From a virus: a stretch of 50,771 nucleotides of DNA. A model generated the notes under the pieces. It was not told the origin of the DNA. It searched no databases and saw nothing but the letters and a program-made list of their open reading frames with translations. The stretch spans positions 1-50,771 of the IMG/VR virus record IMGVR_UViG_3300036851_000433, one strand, 5' to 3'. Made by a program: the position numbers and the translations under genes. Positions 16,132-23,747 of this stretch are shown here, piece after piece. The first letter of the stretch is position 1, and every line of letters begins with the position of its first letter.

Positions 16132-17067
16132 ATGGCTATCAATCTCGCACAGATCGAGGCGCTGCTGCGCCCCGGGCTCGCCAAGGTGGAGGGCGAGTAC
16201 AAGAACATCCCCACCCAGTACCGCAAGGTCTTCAAGGTCAAGCAGTCCACGCAGACCATCGAGCGCACCGCGCACATGGCCTACATGGGGCTGGCCCAGC
16301 TCAAGCAGGAAGGCGGCGCGACCCCGTTCGACAACGCCGCCGGCCAGCGCTGGGTCTACAACGCGGAGACCTTTGAGGTGGGCTTGGGGGTGGCCTTCAC
16401 CCGCAAGGCCATCCGCGACAACCTCTACAAGGGTTCGTTCAACCCGACCCAGTTCCAGTCCGCCGCCATGGGGCTCCCCAAGGCCTTCAAGGAGTTCTGG
16501 GAGGTCCAGAGCTTCTCCGTGCTCAACACCGGCACCACCTTCGACGCCAACGTCGTGGGCGACGGCCAGGCACTGTTCTCCACCGCCCATCCGGTGGACA
16601 ACGCCACCTGGGCCAACCGGTTCTCGACCGACCTCGACTTGAACGAGTCGAGCCTGATCCAGGCCATCAAGAACATCCGCACCAACTGGGTGGACGAGCG
16701 GGGCAACAAGATCATGGGGCGGCCCAAGGAGACCGAGCCGCTCCTGGTGCCCATCCACCTCATGGACGTGGCGGAGCGCATCACCAAGACGGAATTGCGC
16801 CCCGGCACCGCCAACAACGACGTGAACGCGCTGCGCTCCATGGAGGGGGGGATCAAGGGCTACATGGCCTGCGACTATCTCACCTCCAACTTCGCCTGGT
16901 TCGTGCTGACGCAGAACGACGGCCTCACCTTCTGGGAGCGCGACCCGTTCGAGACCGACATGTGGGTCGACAACTCCACCGACAACCTGCTGGTCAAGGG
17001 CTACCAGAGGGCGCAGCCCACGCACGACAACGCGCGCGCGGGCTACGGGTCGTTCCCGTCGGCGTAA
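16132..17067 (+). CDS. Major capsid protein (Mu gpT-like)
   Basis: 311 aa. Early helical segment (LAQIEALLRPGLAKVEGEYK), then EVGLGVAFTRKAIRDNLYKG, the characteristic GQALFSTAHPVDNATWANRF and the E-loop/P-domain-like ERGNKIMGRPKETEPLLVPI with a distal GSFPSA end. The LFSTAHP segment and overall length fit the Mu-like gpT major head subunit family (HK97 fold). It lies after portal and scaffold and is followed by a stem-loop, as expected for the most abundant late product. No delta-domain or maturation protease is obvious. Confidence 0.82.
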   Translation: MAINLAQIEALLRPGLAKVEGEYKNIPTQYRKVFKVKQSTQTIERTAHMAYMGLAQLKQEGGATPFDNAAGQRWVYNAETFEVGLGVAFTRKAIRDNLYKGSFNPTQFQSAAMGLPKAFKEFWEVQSFSVLNTGTTFDANVVGDGQALFSTAHPVDNATWANRFSTDLDLNESSLIQAIKNIRTNWVDERGNKIMGRPKETEPLLVPIHLMDVAERITKTELRPGTANNDVNALRSMEGGIKGYMACDYLTSNFAWFVLTQNDGLTFWERDPFETDMWVDNSTDNLLVKGYQRAQPTHDNARAGYGSFPSA

Positions 17068-17088
17068 CCCTCGAGGCAACGCGGCTGC

Positions 17089-17116
17089 GGCGCCCGGTTC
17101 CTTGTGACCGGGTGCC
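17089..17116 (+). terminator. Stem-loop after the major capsid gene
   Basis: GGCGCCCGGT (17089-17098) pairs with ACCGGGTGCC (17107-17116) through 10 bp with one G-U, loop of 8. No T-run follows, so it is more likely an attenuator or mRNA-stabilising hairpin than a full terminator. Confidence 0.5.
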
Positions 17117-17169
17117 GACATGCCGGCGCGGTCTCATCATCTTCAATGGATAAGGAGGGCTGACGCCCC

Positions 17170-17871
17170 ATGCCTACCACCAACTTCCCCAACGGAGTGA
17201 CGAACGCCGCCGAGTCTAGCGCTCTTGGCAGCTTTGGCGCGCCGGACCCGAGCAAGTTCCACCAGTTTTTCGACGATTTCGACACCTACCAGTTAACGGA
17301 GTGGACCCAGACCCTCAACACCGGCACGATCGCGCGGGGCGATCAAGATGGTGGCGTGGTCATTCTCACTACGGTCACCACCACAGACAATGCCTTTACC
17401 GGCCAGCAGCATACCGCGCAGACCTTCCTCGGCGAACTCACCAAGAAGCTCTGGTTCAAGTCGCGCTTCAAGTTGAGCGATGCGATCGAGACGGACGGCA
17501 TCATCGGCCTCTACGTCACCGATACGGACCCCGTGGCGACGCTACCGACCGACGGCATCTTCTTCATGAAGGACGACGGCGACGCGCTCCTCGATTTCCA
17601 CGTTCGCAACGGCGGCGTGTCGTCCTCGCTCACGGGCATCGCGACGCTGGTCAACGACACCTTCGTCGAGGTGGCGTTCTATTACGACAAGACCGCTGTC
17701 CTTGCCTACGTCAACGGCATCCGCGTCGGCAGCCTGCCGCTGGCGAATTTTCCGTCGGGCGATCTCATGCGCGTGTCCATGGGCGTACAGAACGGTAGCG
17801 CGGTCGGGACGCGTGTCATGACGGTCGACCACATCTTTGTGGCCAAGCAGCGCGACGCGGAGATCGCCTGA
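17170..17871 (+). CDS. Capsid-associated lectin-like structural protein (233 aa)
   Basis: Starts TNFPNGVTNAAESSALGSF and continues FHQFFDDFDTYQLTEWTQTL, then beta-rich strands with LWFKSRFKLSDAIETDGIIG and DGIFFMKDDGDALLDFHVRN. This layout is known to me from many podovirus-like genomes directly after the capsid gene and suggests a concanavalin-A-like jelly roll. It may decorate the capsid. The ATG follows AAGGAGG but with a long spacing (about 15 bases). Confidence 0.62.
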   Translation: MPTTNFPNGVTNAAESSALGSFGAPDPSKFHQFFDDFDTYQLTEWTQTLNTGTIARGDQDGGVVILTTVTTTDNAFTGQQHTAQTFLGELTKKLWFKSRFKLSDAIETDGIIGLYVTDTDPVATLPTDGIFFMKDDGDALLDFHVRNGGVSSSLTGIATLVNDTFVEVAFYYDKTAVLAYVNGIRVGSLPLANFPSGDLMRVSMGVQNGSAVGTRVMTVDHIFVAKQRDAEIA

Positions 17872-17875
17872 GCTT

Positions 17876-17899
17876 GAGGGCGGCGCATCTGCCGCCCTC
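17876..17899 (+). terminator. Perfect GC-rich stem-loop
   Basis: GAGGGCGGC (17876-17884) and GCCGCCCTC (17891-17899) form a perfect 9-bp stem with the loop GCATCT, 5 bases after a stop codon. It lacks a strong T-run, so termination may be partial. Confidence 0.5.
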
Positions 17900-17942
17900 G
17901 TCCTCCCCCACCCCTTACACCGCGCGACAAAGGTTCACGCCC

Positions 17943-18131
17943 ATGAAAGCCCGCACCTCCAACAGGCCTTCCTGCAATACCCGCGCCGGCTACGCCTACG
18001 GTGGCATCGTGGAGACCAAGATCCGCGACATCGGCGGCGTAAAGGCCCGCCCCTACGGCCACAACCCCAACGTCATCGACGACGCCATGCGCGGCGACGA
18101 GGGCACCATGACCAAGAAGGGCGGGAAGTAA
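17943..18131 (+). CDS. Small basic protein with GYAYGG motif (62 aa)
   Basis: Residues 15-30 read AGYAYGGIVETKIRDIGGV, then ARPYGHNPNVIDDAMRGDEG and a Lys/Gly end. It belongs to the set of Gly-Gly motif proteins here. It is short, with no transmembrane segment. The ATG at 17943 is chosen from the low-complexity upstream frame. Role unknown; coexpressed with virion genes. Confidence 0.55.
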   Translation: MKARTSNRPSCNTRAGYAYGGIVETKIRDIGGVKARPYGHNPNVIDDAMRGDEGTMTKKGGK

Positions 18132-18134
18132 GCC

Positions 18135-19103
18135 ATGGGCCTCCCCATCACCGTATCCGTCGGACCGTTGGCCGCGGCCTCAGCCACCGGCATCTCTCTC
18201 TCCCAGGCGGCCGCCGGCGCTCAGCACCTCGTGCTGAACGGCGCCTTCGCCAGCGTCGATGCCGATGCGGTGGCACTGGCCCAGGCGGTGGCCGGGGCGG
18301 GCAACCTCACGCTCAACGGCGTCACCGTCAACGGCGGGGTGGCCCGCCTGGGCGCCCAGCGGCGCGTCTACATCACCTCGGCCGGCAACGATTCTGGCAT
18401 CACCTTCACGGTGACGGGGACCATCTTTTCCCTCAGCGGCCCGGCGGCCGTCGTCGAGACCGTGACCGGTGCCAATGCCGGCGTGGTCTCCACCTCCAAA
18501 GTGTTCGACACCGTCACGCAGGTGGCGGCCAGCGGCGCCGCGGCCGGCGACGTGTCGGTCGGCATGCATGGCGGTACGATCGGCGCCACGCTCGACAAGG
18601 CCCGGCGCGTTTCCATCGACTCGGACGGCAACGACAGCGGCATCACCTTCACGGTGGCCGGCACCGACGGCAACGGCAATCCGATCACCGAGACCATCGC
18701 CGGCGGCAACGCCACCGCGGTGGCAACGGCCCTCGACTTCAAGACCGTCACCTCCATCCTCACCTCCGGTGCGGTGGCCACCACGGTGGAGGTCGGCACC
18801 AACGCCGTCGCCGCCTCCCGCTGGGTGCGGTTCGACGAACTCGCCGGCAACGCCCAGGTGCACGGTCAATGCGTTGTGGACGGCACCGTCACCTACGACG
18901 TTGAGTACACGCTCGATGATCCCAACTCGATCGGCAACCCGGTGGCAGAAGAGGACGTGACTTGGTTCGATCATGCGGATTTCACGGCGCAGATGGCAAG
19001 CAAGACCGGCATCTTCCAGGTCGCACCCGTCTTCGCCCGCGTGACGCTCAACACTGGGACGGGGTCCGTCCGCGGCACCTTCGTGCAGTCGTATCTGCTC
19101 TGA
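18135..19103 (+). CDS. Beta-rich virion protein with a tandem internal repeat (322 aa)
   Basis: Two copies of one beta-sandwich-like unit: residues about 76-145 (RRVYITSAGNDSGITFTVTG) and about 155-225 (RRVSIDSDGNDSGITFTVAG), each followed by xxETxxGxNAxxV and a VTxxxxSGA strand. The C-terminal 90 residues differ (DVEYTLDDPNSIGNPV). No catalytic motif. Its position after head proteins suggests a head-tail or surface structural protein. Confidence 0.65.
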   Translation: MGLPITVSVGPLAAASATGISLSQAAAGAQHLVLNGAFASVDADAVALAQAVAGAGNLTLNGVTVNGGVARLGAQRRVYITSAGNDSGITFTVTGTIFSLSGPAAVVETVTGANAGVVSTSKVFDTVTQVAASGAAAGDVSVGMHGGTIGATLDKARRVSIDSDGNDSGITFTVAGTDGNGNPITETIAGGNATAVATALDFKTVTSILTSGAVATTVEVGTNAVAASRWVRFDELAGNAQVHGQCVVDGTVTYDVEYTLDDPNSIGNPVAEEDVTWFDHADFTAQMASKTGIFQVAPVFARVTLNTGTGSVRGTFVQSYLL

Positions 19104-19191
19104 CGGCTCCAACCGCCATCGTTAGAACGCGACAGGGGGTGGCGCGGACCGCTTGGCTCCGCCGACCTCTTGATGTGCTCGGGGGAGTGTG

Positions 19192-19887
19192 ATGACCGCC
19201 AGCAGCACTTATGACTTCGGGCCCGCCGCCTCCGGCCTGATGCTCACCGCGTTCGGCCGCATCGGCCGCAAGCCGGCCGAGCTGACCGCAGAGCACCTGA
19301 GAACGGCCGACATCGAGTCCAACCTGGTCCAGGTGCAGATCTCGTCGAAACAGCCGAACCTGTGGAAGTCCGGACTCTACACGCAGGTGCTCACCCCAGG
19401 CACCGCCACCTACGCCCTCCCTGCCCGCATGATCGCCATCCAGTCGGCGTTCATCACCATCACCTCCGGCAGTGTATCGCGTGACCGCATCATCTGGCCG
19501 CTCTCGACTACCGAATATGCCGCCCTCCCCGACAAGGCCAAGCAGGCACCCCCCACCTCTTACTGGTACGACCGCCAGATCACGCCGCAGATCACCATGT
19601 GGCCGGTCCCCGACGCTCCCGCGGGCACCACCTACACCTTGAAGCTGCGCATCCTGTCCCAGCCGCAGGACGTGAGCCTCAAGAGCGGGCTTACCGTCGA
19701 CGCACCGTACCGCTGGCTCGACTTCTTCGTCGCCGGGCTCTCGCACAGGCTCTCGCGCCACTACGCGCGCGACCTGGAACCGCTGCGCAAGGTGGACGCC
19801 AAGGAGGCCTGGGACGAGGCTGCAGCCGAGGACCAGGAGCGGGTGGCGATGCACATCACGCCGCAATTGTCCGGCTATTACCGCTAG
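19192..19887 (+). CDS. Head-tail adaptor / tail tubular A-like protein (231 aa)
   Basis: The ATG at 19192 follows GGGGGAG with 5-base spacing; a GTG one codon earlier is less likely. The sequence pattern (FGRIGRKPAELTAEHLRTAD, NLWKSGLYTQ, PLSTTEYAALPDKAKQAPPT, SYWYDRQITPQITMWPVPDA) corresponds to podoviral connector proteins that sit under the portal. The family call is by recall of the NLW...DR...WPxPD layout. Confidence 0.6.
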   Translation: MTASSTYDFGPAASGLMLTAFGRIGRKPAELTAEHLRTADIESNLVQVQISSKQPNLWKSGLYTQVLTPGTATYALPARMIAIQSAFITITSGSVSRDRIIWPLSTTEYAALPDKAKQAPPTSYWYDRQITPQITMWPVPDAPAGTTYTLKLRILSQPQDVSLKSGLTVDAPYRWLDFFVAGLSHRLSRHYARDLEPLRKVDAKEAWDEAAAEDQERVAMHITPQLSGYYR

Positions 19888-19894
19888 GCGCTCC

Positions 19895-19978
19895 ATGCCC
19901 ATCTCCGCCCCCATGGTGCGCCCAATGACCGATATCTCCGACCTGGCTCTGTGGCTGCAAGCCGGCGTGATGGTGTAG
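19895..19978 (+). CDS. Possible 27-aa peptide
   Basis: A short reading frame between two structural genes: MPISAPMVRPMTDISDLALW followed by LQAGVMV. It lies 7 bases after one stop and 4 before the next start. Nothing else supports it. Confidence 0.25.
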   Translation: MPISAPMVRPMTDISDLALWLQAGVMV

Positions 19979-19982
19979 TCCG

Positions 19983-20708
19983 ATGGCCACCATCTCCATT
20001 GTCGACAGCGACCAAAGCGGCGCCGACCTCACTACGTATACGTATGCGCTGACGGTCACAGGCAACCCCAGCACCAACTACCTGGTCGGTTTCGGCGGGC
20101 GTGCTGTGGCTGCCGGCCGGACGGCCAACGGCGGCGTGACGGTGGATGGTGCAGCCGCGACGCTGGTGCACCATCATACCGTCAACGCCGGCGGCACCAG
20201 CGATTGCCTGGGCGTCTATAGGATTGCTGCCGCCGACCTGCCGAATCCATCCGCCACCGAACTGACGGTCGAGACGACATTCTCGGGTGCCATGATCCGC
20301 GCCGGTGTCGCCATCGCCGAGACCGATGCCGACATTGAGGCTGCGGCAACGGCGGGCACGGATGCCGCCGCCGATACCGACCTCGTCATGAACGTGAACC
20401 TCAACACCGCCGACGGCGGCGTCATCCTCGCGCTGTTCATAGCGGCGCAGTCCGGCGCCGCGAACGGCAACTGGGGCAGCTATGTCGCCCTCACCGAGGG
20501 CGCCGACCGCAATATCGAGAACGGCACCATGTTCGCCGCAGCGGCTGCCTCGAACGTGGCGGCCGGCACGCCGCTCACTGTATCGTCGACATTCGCCCCT
20601 GCCGGCGGCCAGACAGCGTCCGCCCTGGTTGGACTGGCCGTGGCGTTCGCGCCGGCGCCCGCGTTCCAGCCCGCCTGGGCCGCCGGCTCCAATCAGGTGA
20701 TCCAATGA
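19983..20708 (+). CDS. Beta-rich virion protein (241 aa)
   Basis: Ala/Thr/Gly/Val-rich sequence with alternating strand pattern (YTYALTVTGNPSTNYLVGFG, then ELTVETTFSGAMIRAGVAIA and GLAVAFAPAPAFQPAW). Typical of phage decoration or tail-associated beta proteins. Its stop overlaps the ATG of the next gene by 4 bases. No specific family recognised. Confidence 0.5.
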   Translation: MATISIVDSDQSGADLTTYTYALTVTGNPSTNYLVGFGGRAVAAGRTANGGVTVDGAAATLVHHHTVNAGGTSDCLGVYRIAAADLPNPSATELTVETTFSGAMIRAGVAIAETDADIEAAATAGTDAAADTDLVMNVNLNTADGGVILALFIAAQSGAANGNWGSYVALTEGADRNIENGTMFAAAAASNVAAGTPLTVSSTFAPAGGQTASALVGLAVAFAPAPAFQPAWAAGSNQVIQ

Positions 20709-21289
20709 AGCGCAACGTTGCCGGACAGACCGTTGCCGCAAAACTTGTGAGCCGCACGGATGGCTCCCCGATCGCGGTGGGCACGGTGGTCGTGTCGATC
20801 ACCGGCGACAACGGCACCCGCACGACGGGCAGCGTGGGCAGCGGCAACGCCGTGCACAAGGGCGGAGGCCTGTGGACCTACGCGCCGAGCCAGGCCGAGA
20901 CGGACTTCGACCATATCGCCTTCGATTTCGACGTGGCGACAGCTGTCCCTGTGACGGTGCAGGTCTACACGACCTTCCCGCAGACGGGAGACAGCTTCGC
21001 GCGCATCGGGGCAAATGGCGCTGATCTCACATCGTTGGCGTCGCAATCGAGCGTCGATGCCGTGCCGACAGCTGCCGAGAATGCGGCTGGCCTGCTCGAC
21101 CTGACCGATGGGGTCGAAACCGGCCTCACGGTGCGACAGCATCACCGCCTGACGGCCGCCGTCGCCTACGGCAAGAGCACGGCCCTGGGAGGAACAGTCA
21201 CCTACCGCAACACCGGCGACACCAAGGACCGCGTGGAGGCCACGGCCAACGCCGGCAGCCGCAGCGCCGTCACCCTGGACGCGACCTGA
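20705..21289 (+). CDS. Virion structural protein with common phage C-terminal domain (194 aa)
   Basis: The N-terminal Ig-like part reads GTVVVSITGDNGTRTTGSVG. The C-terminus (DGVETGLTVRQHHRLTAAVA, TVTYRNTGDTKDRVEATANA, then SAVTLDAT) matches a frequently seen C-terminal domain of phage tail-module proteins with the pattern DGVExGxTLRQAxRxxxAxxxGK...R-D...K-x-R-x-x-x-T. Coupled to the preceding gene by ATGA. Confidence 0.6.
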   Translation: MKRNVAGQTVAAKLVSRTDGSPIAVGTVVVSITGDNGTRTTGSVGSGNAVHKGGGLWTYAPSQAETDFDHIAFDFDVATAVPVTVQVYTTFPQTGDSFARIGANGADLTSLASQSSVDAVPTAAENAAGLLDLTDGVETGLTVRQHHRLTAAVAYGKSTALGGTVTYRNTGDTKDRVEATANAGSRSAVTLDAT

Positions 21290-21308
21290 GCCGGGGACCT
21301 GCTCCGTC

Positions 21309-22028
21309 ATGGCTTACCGCAACCGCCCCAAGAACTCGCCCGTAGACCCCGAGGACCCGCGCGCTGAAGGTCAGTGCGACCGCTGCGGCATGCTGTGGCC
21401 ACTGCACAAGCTCACCTGGCAGATGGCCTACCGGGGCTTCAACCCGCAGAGTCTGGGAATACTTGTCTGTCCCACGCACCTGGACCCGTTGAACATCCTC
21501 GATGCGCCGCTGATCCTTCCGCCGGACCCCGAGCCGGTCTTCAACGAGCGCTCGCCCACCTATTCGATTGACGAGGCAGGACCGGCGCAGAGCCTGATTG
21601 CCACCATCGTCACCGACGAGGTGGTGATCGGGACGGACTTCTATATCGACCTCTACGACGGGGACCCTGAGACGACAGGGGAGAGCGTGCTCGAGGACCT
21701 GACGGGCTCCGCAATCCGCACCAACCATGCCGCCAGCATGGGCGCCCCGGTCAGCCTTCTGTCGGCCAACACGGCGGCCATCGAGATCACCGAACTGGCG
21801 CCGCAGAGCGCGCGCGTCACTCACGTGGCGGTGTTCGATGCGGCCTTTGAGGGAAGCCTGGTCATGAGCGCACCGCTCGCCAACCCGCAGACCGTGACGA
21901 TGTTCAACGGGGCGATGTTCGAGGTCGGCGCGCTCAAAGTGAAGCTGGCGCCGATCCTGGGCGACGGCGACTACTTCTCCGACGACTACTTCGCCACGGA
22001 TTACTTCGCCACCGACTACTTCGCCTGA
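21309..22028 (+). CDS. Virion protein with N-terminal zinc-finger-like motif and DYFATDYFA tail (239 aa)
   Basis: Residues 22-60 hold CDRCGMLWPLHKLTWQMAYR and ILVCPTHLD, a CxxC...CxxH layout likely to bind zinc. The middle is beta-rich (EVVIGTDFYIDLYDGDPETT, ITELAPQSARVTHVAVFDA). The last 19 residues are a repetitive aromatic-acidic tail, DYFSDDYFATDYFATDYFA. Zinc motif and tail both recur in phage tail-module proteins by recall; no function is established. Confidence 0.6.
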   Translation: MAYRNRPKNSPVDPEDPRAEGQCDRCGMLWPLHKLTWQMAYRGFNPQSLGILVCPTHLDPLNILDAPLILPPDPEPVFNERSPTYSIDEAGPAQSLIATIVTDEVVIGTDFYIDLYDGDPETTGESVLEDLTGSAIRTNHAASMGAPVSLLSANTAAIEITELAPQSARVTHVAVFDAAFEGSLVMSAPLANPQTVTMFNGAMFEVGALKVKLAPILGDGDYFSDDYFATDYFATDYFA

Positions 22029-22054
22029 CGCACCCGCACATTGAGCGAGCATCC

Positions 22055-22282
22055 ATGACCGCTGCACCGCCATCTACTGGTAAGCCCATCACACTGCCCA
22101 CCCAGCTGGGCATGGAGAGGGTCGGCGCCGCCCGCTATGCGGTGTGGCGCCGCTTCGAGGTGGCGGGGGAGTTCCACGCCCGGCACATCGAGTGCGCCAA
22201 CCCGGCCTATGGGTTCGCGCAGCTGCATGCGTGGGAGGCCGGTATCCGGCTTGACGCAGCGCGGGCGCGGGCGGCGTCATGA
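22055..22282 (+). CDS. Hypothetical small protein (75 aa)
   Basis: Soluble, with RYAVWRRFEVAGEFHARHIE and an Ala/Arg-rich helical end. The stop overlaps the next ATG by 4 bases, which supports translation. No family recognised. Confidence 0.5.
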   Translation: MTAAPPSTGKPITLPTQLGMERVGAARYAVWRRFEVAGEFHARHIECANPAYGFAQLHAWEAGIRLDAARARAAS

Positions 22283-23010
22283 GTCTCACCTACCCGACGT
22301 ACGTCGGCGCGCTCGCGGAACTGTGCGTCGTCGCGCCCGACAACGCCAACTTCCTGACCGCTGTGCCGCTCGCCATCGACTATGCGGAAGGGCGGATCTC
22401 CCGCGAGCTCGACATGCTGTCGGCGCAGGTGCGGGATTCGTCCGCCGCGTTCACGGGCAACAACCGCAACCTGACGCTCCCCACCTCCATCGGCCGGTTC
22501 CAGGTGGTGGACGGCATCAACGCCGTCACCCCGGCCGCGACCGAGCCGGACAGCGGGGTGCGCGTTCCCTTGACGCCCGTGAGCCGCGACGTGCTGGACA
22601 TGATCTATCCCAGCAGCTCAGGCGCCGGGGTGCCGTCCATGTTCGCCTACCTCTCCCAGTCCGACGTGGCGGGACAGGCGCATATCATCGTGGGGCCGTG
22701 GCCAGACGCCGCCTACCGGGTGGAGGTGATCGGCAAGGTGATCCCGCCGGCCCTGTCCCAGAGCAACTCCACCACGTTCCTGTCCACGTACCTGCCCGAT
22801 CTGTTCCTGGCGGGGAGCATGGTGTTCATGTGCGGTTGGATGAAGAACTGGGGGAGTCAAAGCGATGATCCCAGGTCCGCGCTCTCATGGGAGCAGCAGT
22901 ACACGACGCTACGGGAGAGTGCGGGCACGTGGGAGGCGCGAAAGAGATTCGCCGGGGCGTCGTGGACGCCCAAGCAGCCCGAGCCGACAGCCGTTCCGCA
23001 GCGGGGATGA
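22279..23010 (+). CDS. Phage adaptor protein (head completion / tail connector)
   Basis: 243 aa. The sequence AIDYAEGRISRELDMLSAQV, then LPTSIGRFQVVDGINAVTPA, HIIVGPWPDAAYRVEVIGKV and LPDLFLAGSMVFMCGWMKNW follows the layout of phage adaptor proteins that bridge portal and tail, with an ordered helical N-terminus, a central beta domain and an aromatic helix. Coupled to the preceding gene by ATGA and followed immediately by a small start at 23007. Confidence 0.65.
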   Translation: MSLTYPTYVGALAELCVVAPDNANFLTAVPLAIDYAEGRISRELDMLSAQVRDSSAAFTGNNRNLTLPTSIGRFQVVDGINAVTPAATEPDSGVRVPLTPVSRDVLDMIYPSSSGAGVPSMFAYLSQSDVAGQAHIIVGPWPDAAYRVEVIGKVIPPALSQSNSTTFLSTYLPDLFLAGSMVFMCGWMKNWGSQSDDPRSALSWEQQYTTLRESAGTWEARKRFAGASWTPKQPEPTAVPQRG

Positions 23011-23462
23011 CAATGATCAACGATCCTGCCGTGGTGATCGAGGACGATGCGGACGGCAGCGTGACCGTCGTCCCGCCGTTCCCGGCGCTCAATTCGTCCG
23101 AGGTGGTGGTTGCGTTCCGAGGTCCCGAAGGGCCGCCTCTAAGCGTTCGATGGCTTTCCGGGCAAGATTTTGATCCATGGCAATCTGGACCGGCGCGCCG
23201 CTTCTGGTGGAAAACTCAATCACTGCTGCGCCGTCTGCGGTCCCTGTTCTGCAATCGATCGCGCGGTGAGCTTCCACGACTGCAAGCGGTTGCCCCGGTA
23301 TCAGCTGTTGCATCCTCGCCGCTGCCGCACCGGCATGCACGATGGTCTGTACCAGCGTGGAGACGGTTTGGAAGACGCATCTCAGCGTCTCTTGCGATCC
23401 GTCGTCCATCTCCAGATCAATCTCAATCGCATGCCCAGCCTCAATGGCGTTGGTGCGAATGA
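23007..23462 (+). CDS. Questionable plus-strand gene, probably only the first ~28 codons natural
   Basis: Starts ATGACAATG overlapping the previous TGA and begins MTMINDPAVVIEDDADGSVT followed by VVPPFPAL, which looks like real protein. From about 23089 onward it runs antisense to a convincing minus-strand gene and becomes Arg/Ser/Trp-rich. It may be a short gene truncated by insertion of the minus-strand pair. Confidence 0.3.
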   Translation: MTMINDPAVVIEDDADGSVTVVPPFPALNSSEVVVAFRGPEGPPLSVRWLSGQDFDPWQSGPARRFWWKTQSLLRRLRSLFCNRSRGELPRLQAVAPVSAVASSPLPHRHARWSVPAWRRFGRRISASLAIRRPSPDQSQSHAQPQWRWCE

Positions 23463-23481
23463 CTCGCTTGATGGTTCTCAT
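23089..23481 (-). CDS. Hypothetical protein downstream of an RHH regulator (130 aa)
   Basis: A well-formed mixed alpha/beta sequence: AIEIDLEMDDGSQETLRCVF, then VVEAHRAIDCRTGTADGAAV and APVQIAMDQNLARKAIERLE. Its start overlaps the stop of the RHH gene by ATGA, making a two-gene minus-strand operon inside the tail module. Length and order would fit an antitoxin-effector pair, but I recognise no toxin motif. Confidence 0.6.
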   Translation of the reverse strand: MRTIKRVIRTNAIEAGHAIEIDLEMDDGSQETLRCVFQTVSTLVQTIVHAGAAAARMQQLIPGQPLAVVEAHRAIDCRTGTADGAAVIEFSTRSGAPVQIAMDQNLARKAIERLEAALRDLGTQPPPRTN

Positions 23482-23651
23482 GCCTTGGTACTCCTACGCT
23501 TGGACTGTTTCTCAACCCGCCCCACGTGCTCCTCCAGGGCGAAAATGACGTAGGTGGAGACCGACCGCCGCTCTGCGGCGGCCAGCCGCTCCAGTGCGGC
23601 CTTCAGCTCCTTGGTGATGCGGAAGGACAGGGTTTGCGTTCGGGCGGTCAT
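23478..23651 (-). CDS. Ribbon-helix-helix (Arc/CopG-type) DNA-binding protein (57 aa)
   Basis: TQTLSFRITKELKAALERLA then ERRSVSTYVIFALEEHV is the RHH pattern: an N-terminal beta strand that inserts in the major groove, helix A, and an S-x-S-x-Y/x helix B. The ATG at 23651 is chosen because the longer upstream frame is low complexity and covers the likely promoter. It probably represses its own two-gene operon, which ends in the tail module. Confidence 0.72.
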   Translation of the reverse strand: MTARTQTLSFRITKELKAALERLAAAERRSVSTYVIFALEEHVGRVEKQSKRRSTKA

Positions 23652-23695
23652 GATCTGGCGGTCCGGCTGGTGACGGCGATGCTCGCGCGTTCTCT

Positions 23696-23723
23696 TACAT
23701 AGTGAGCGCAACGAAAAGCGCAA
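23696..23723 (-). promoter_or_regulatory. Sigma70-like promoter for the minus-strand RHH operon
   Basis: On the minus strand: TTGCGC (23723-23718), 16-base spacer, TATGTA (23701-23696), about 45 bases before the RHH start. The same -10 hexamer TATGTA is used by the promoter at 33.04 kb. Confidence 0.45.
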
Positions 23724-23747
23724 GGACGAAAGGCTCAACCCCGCGCC

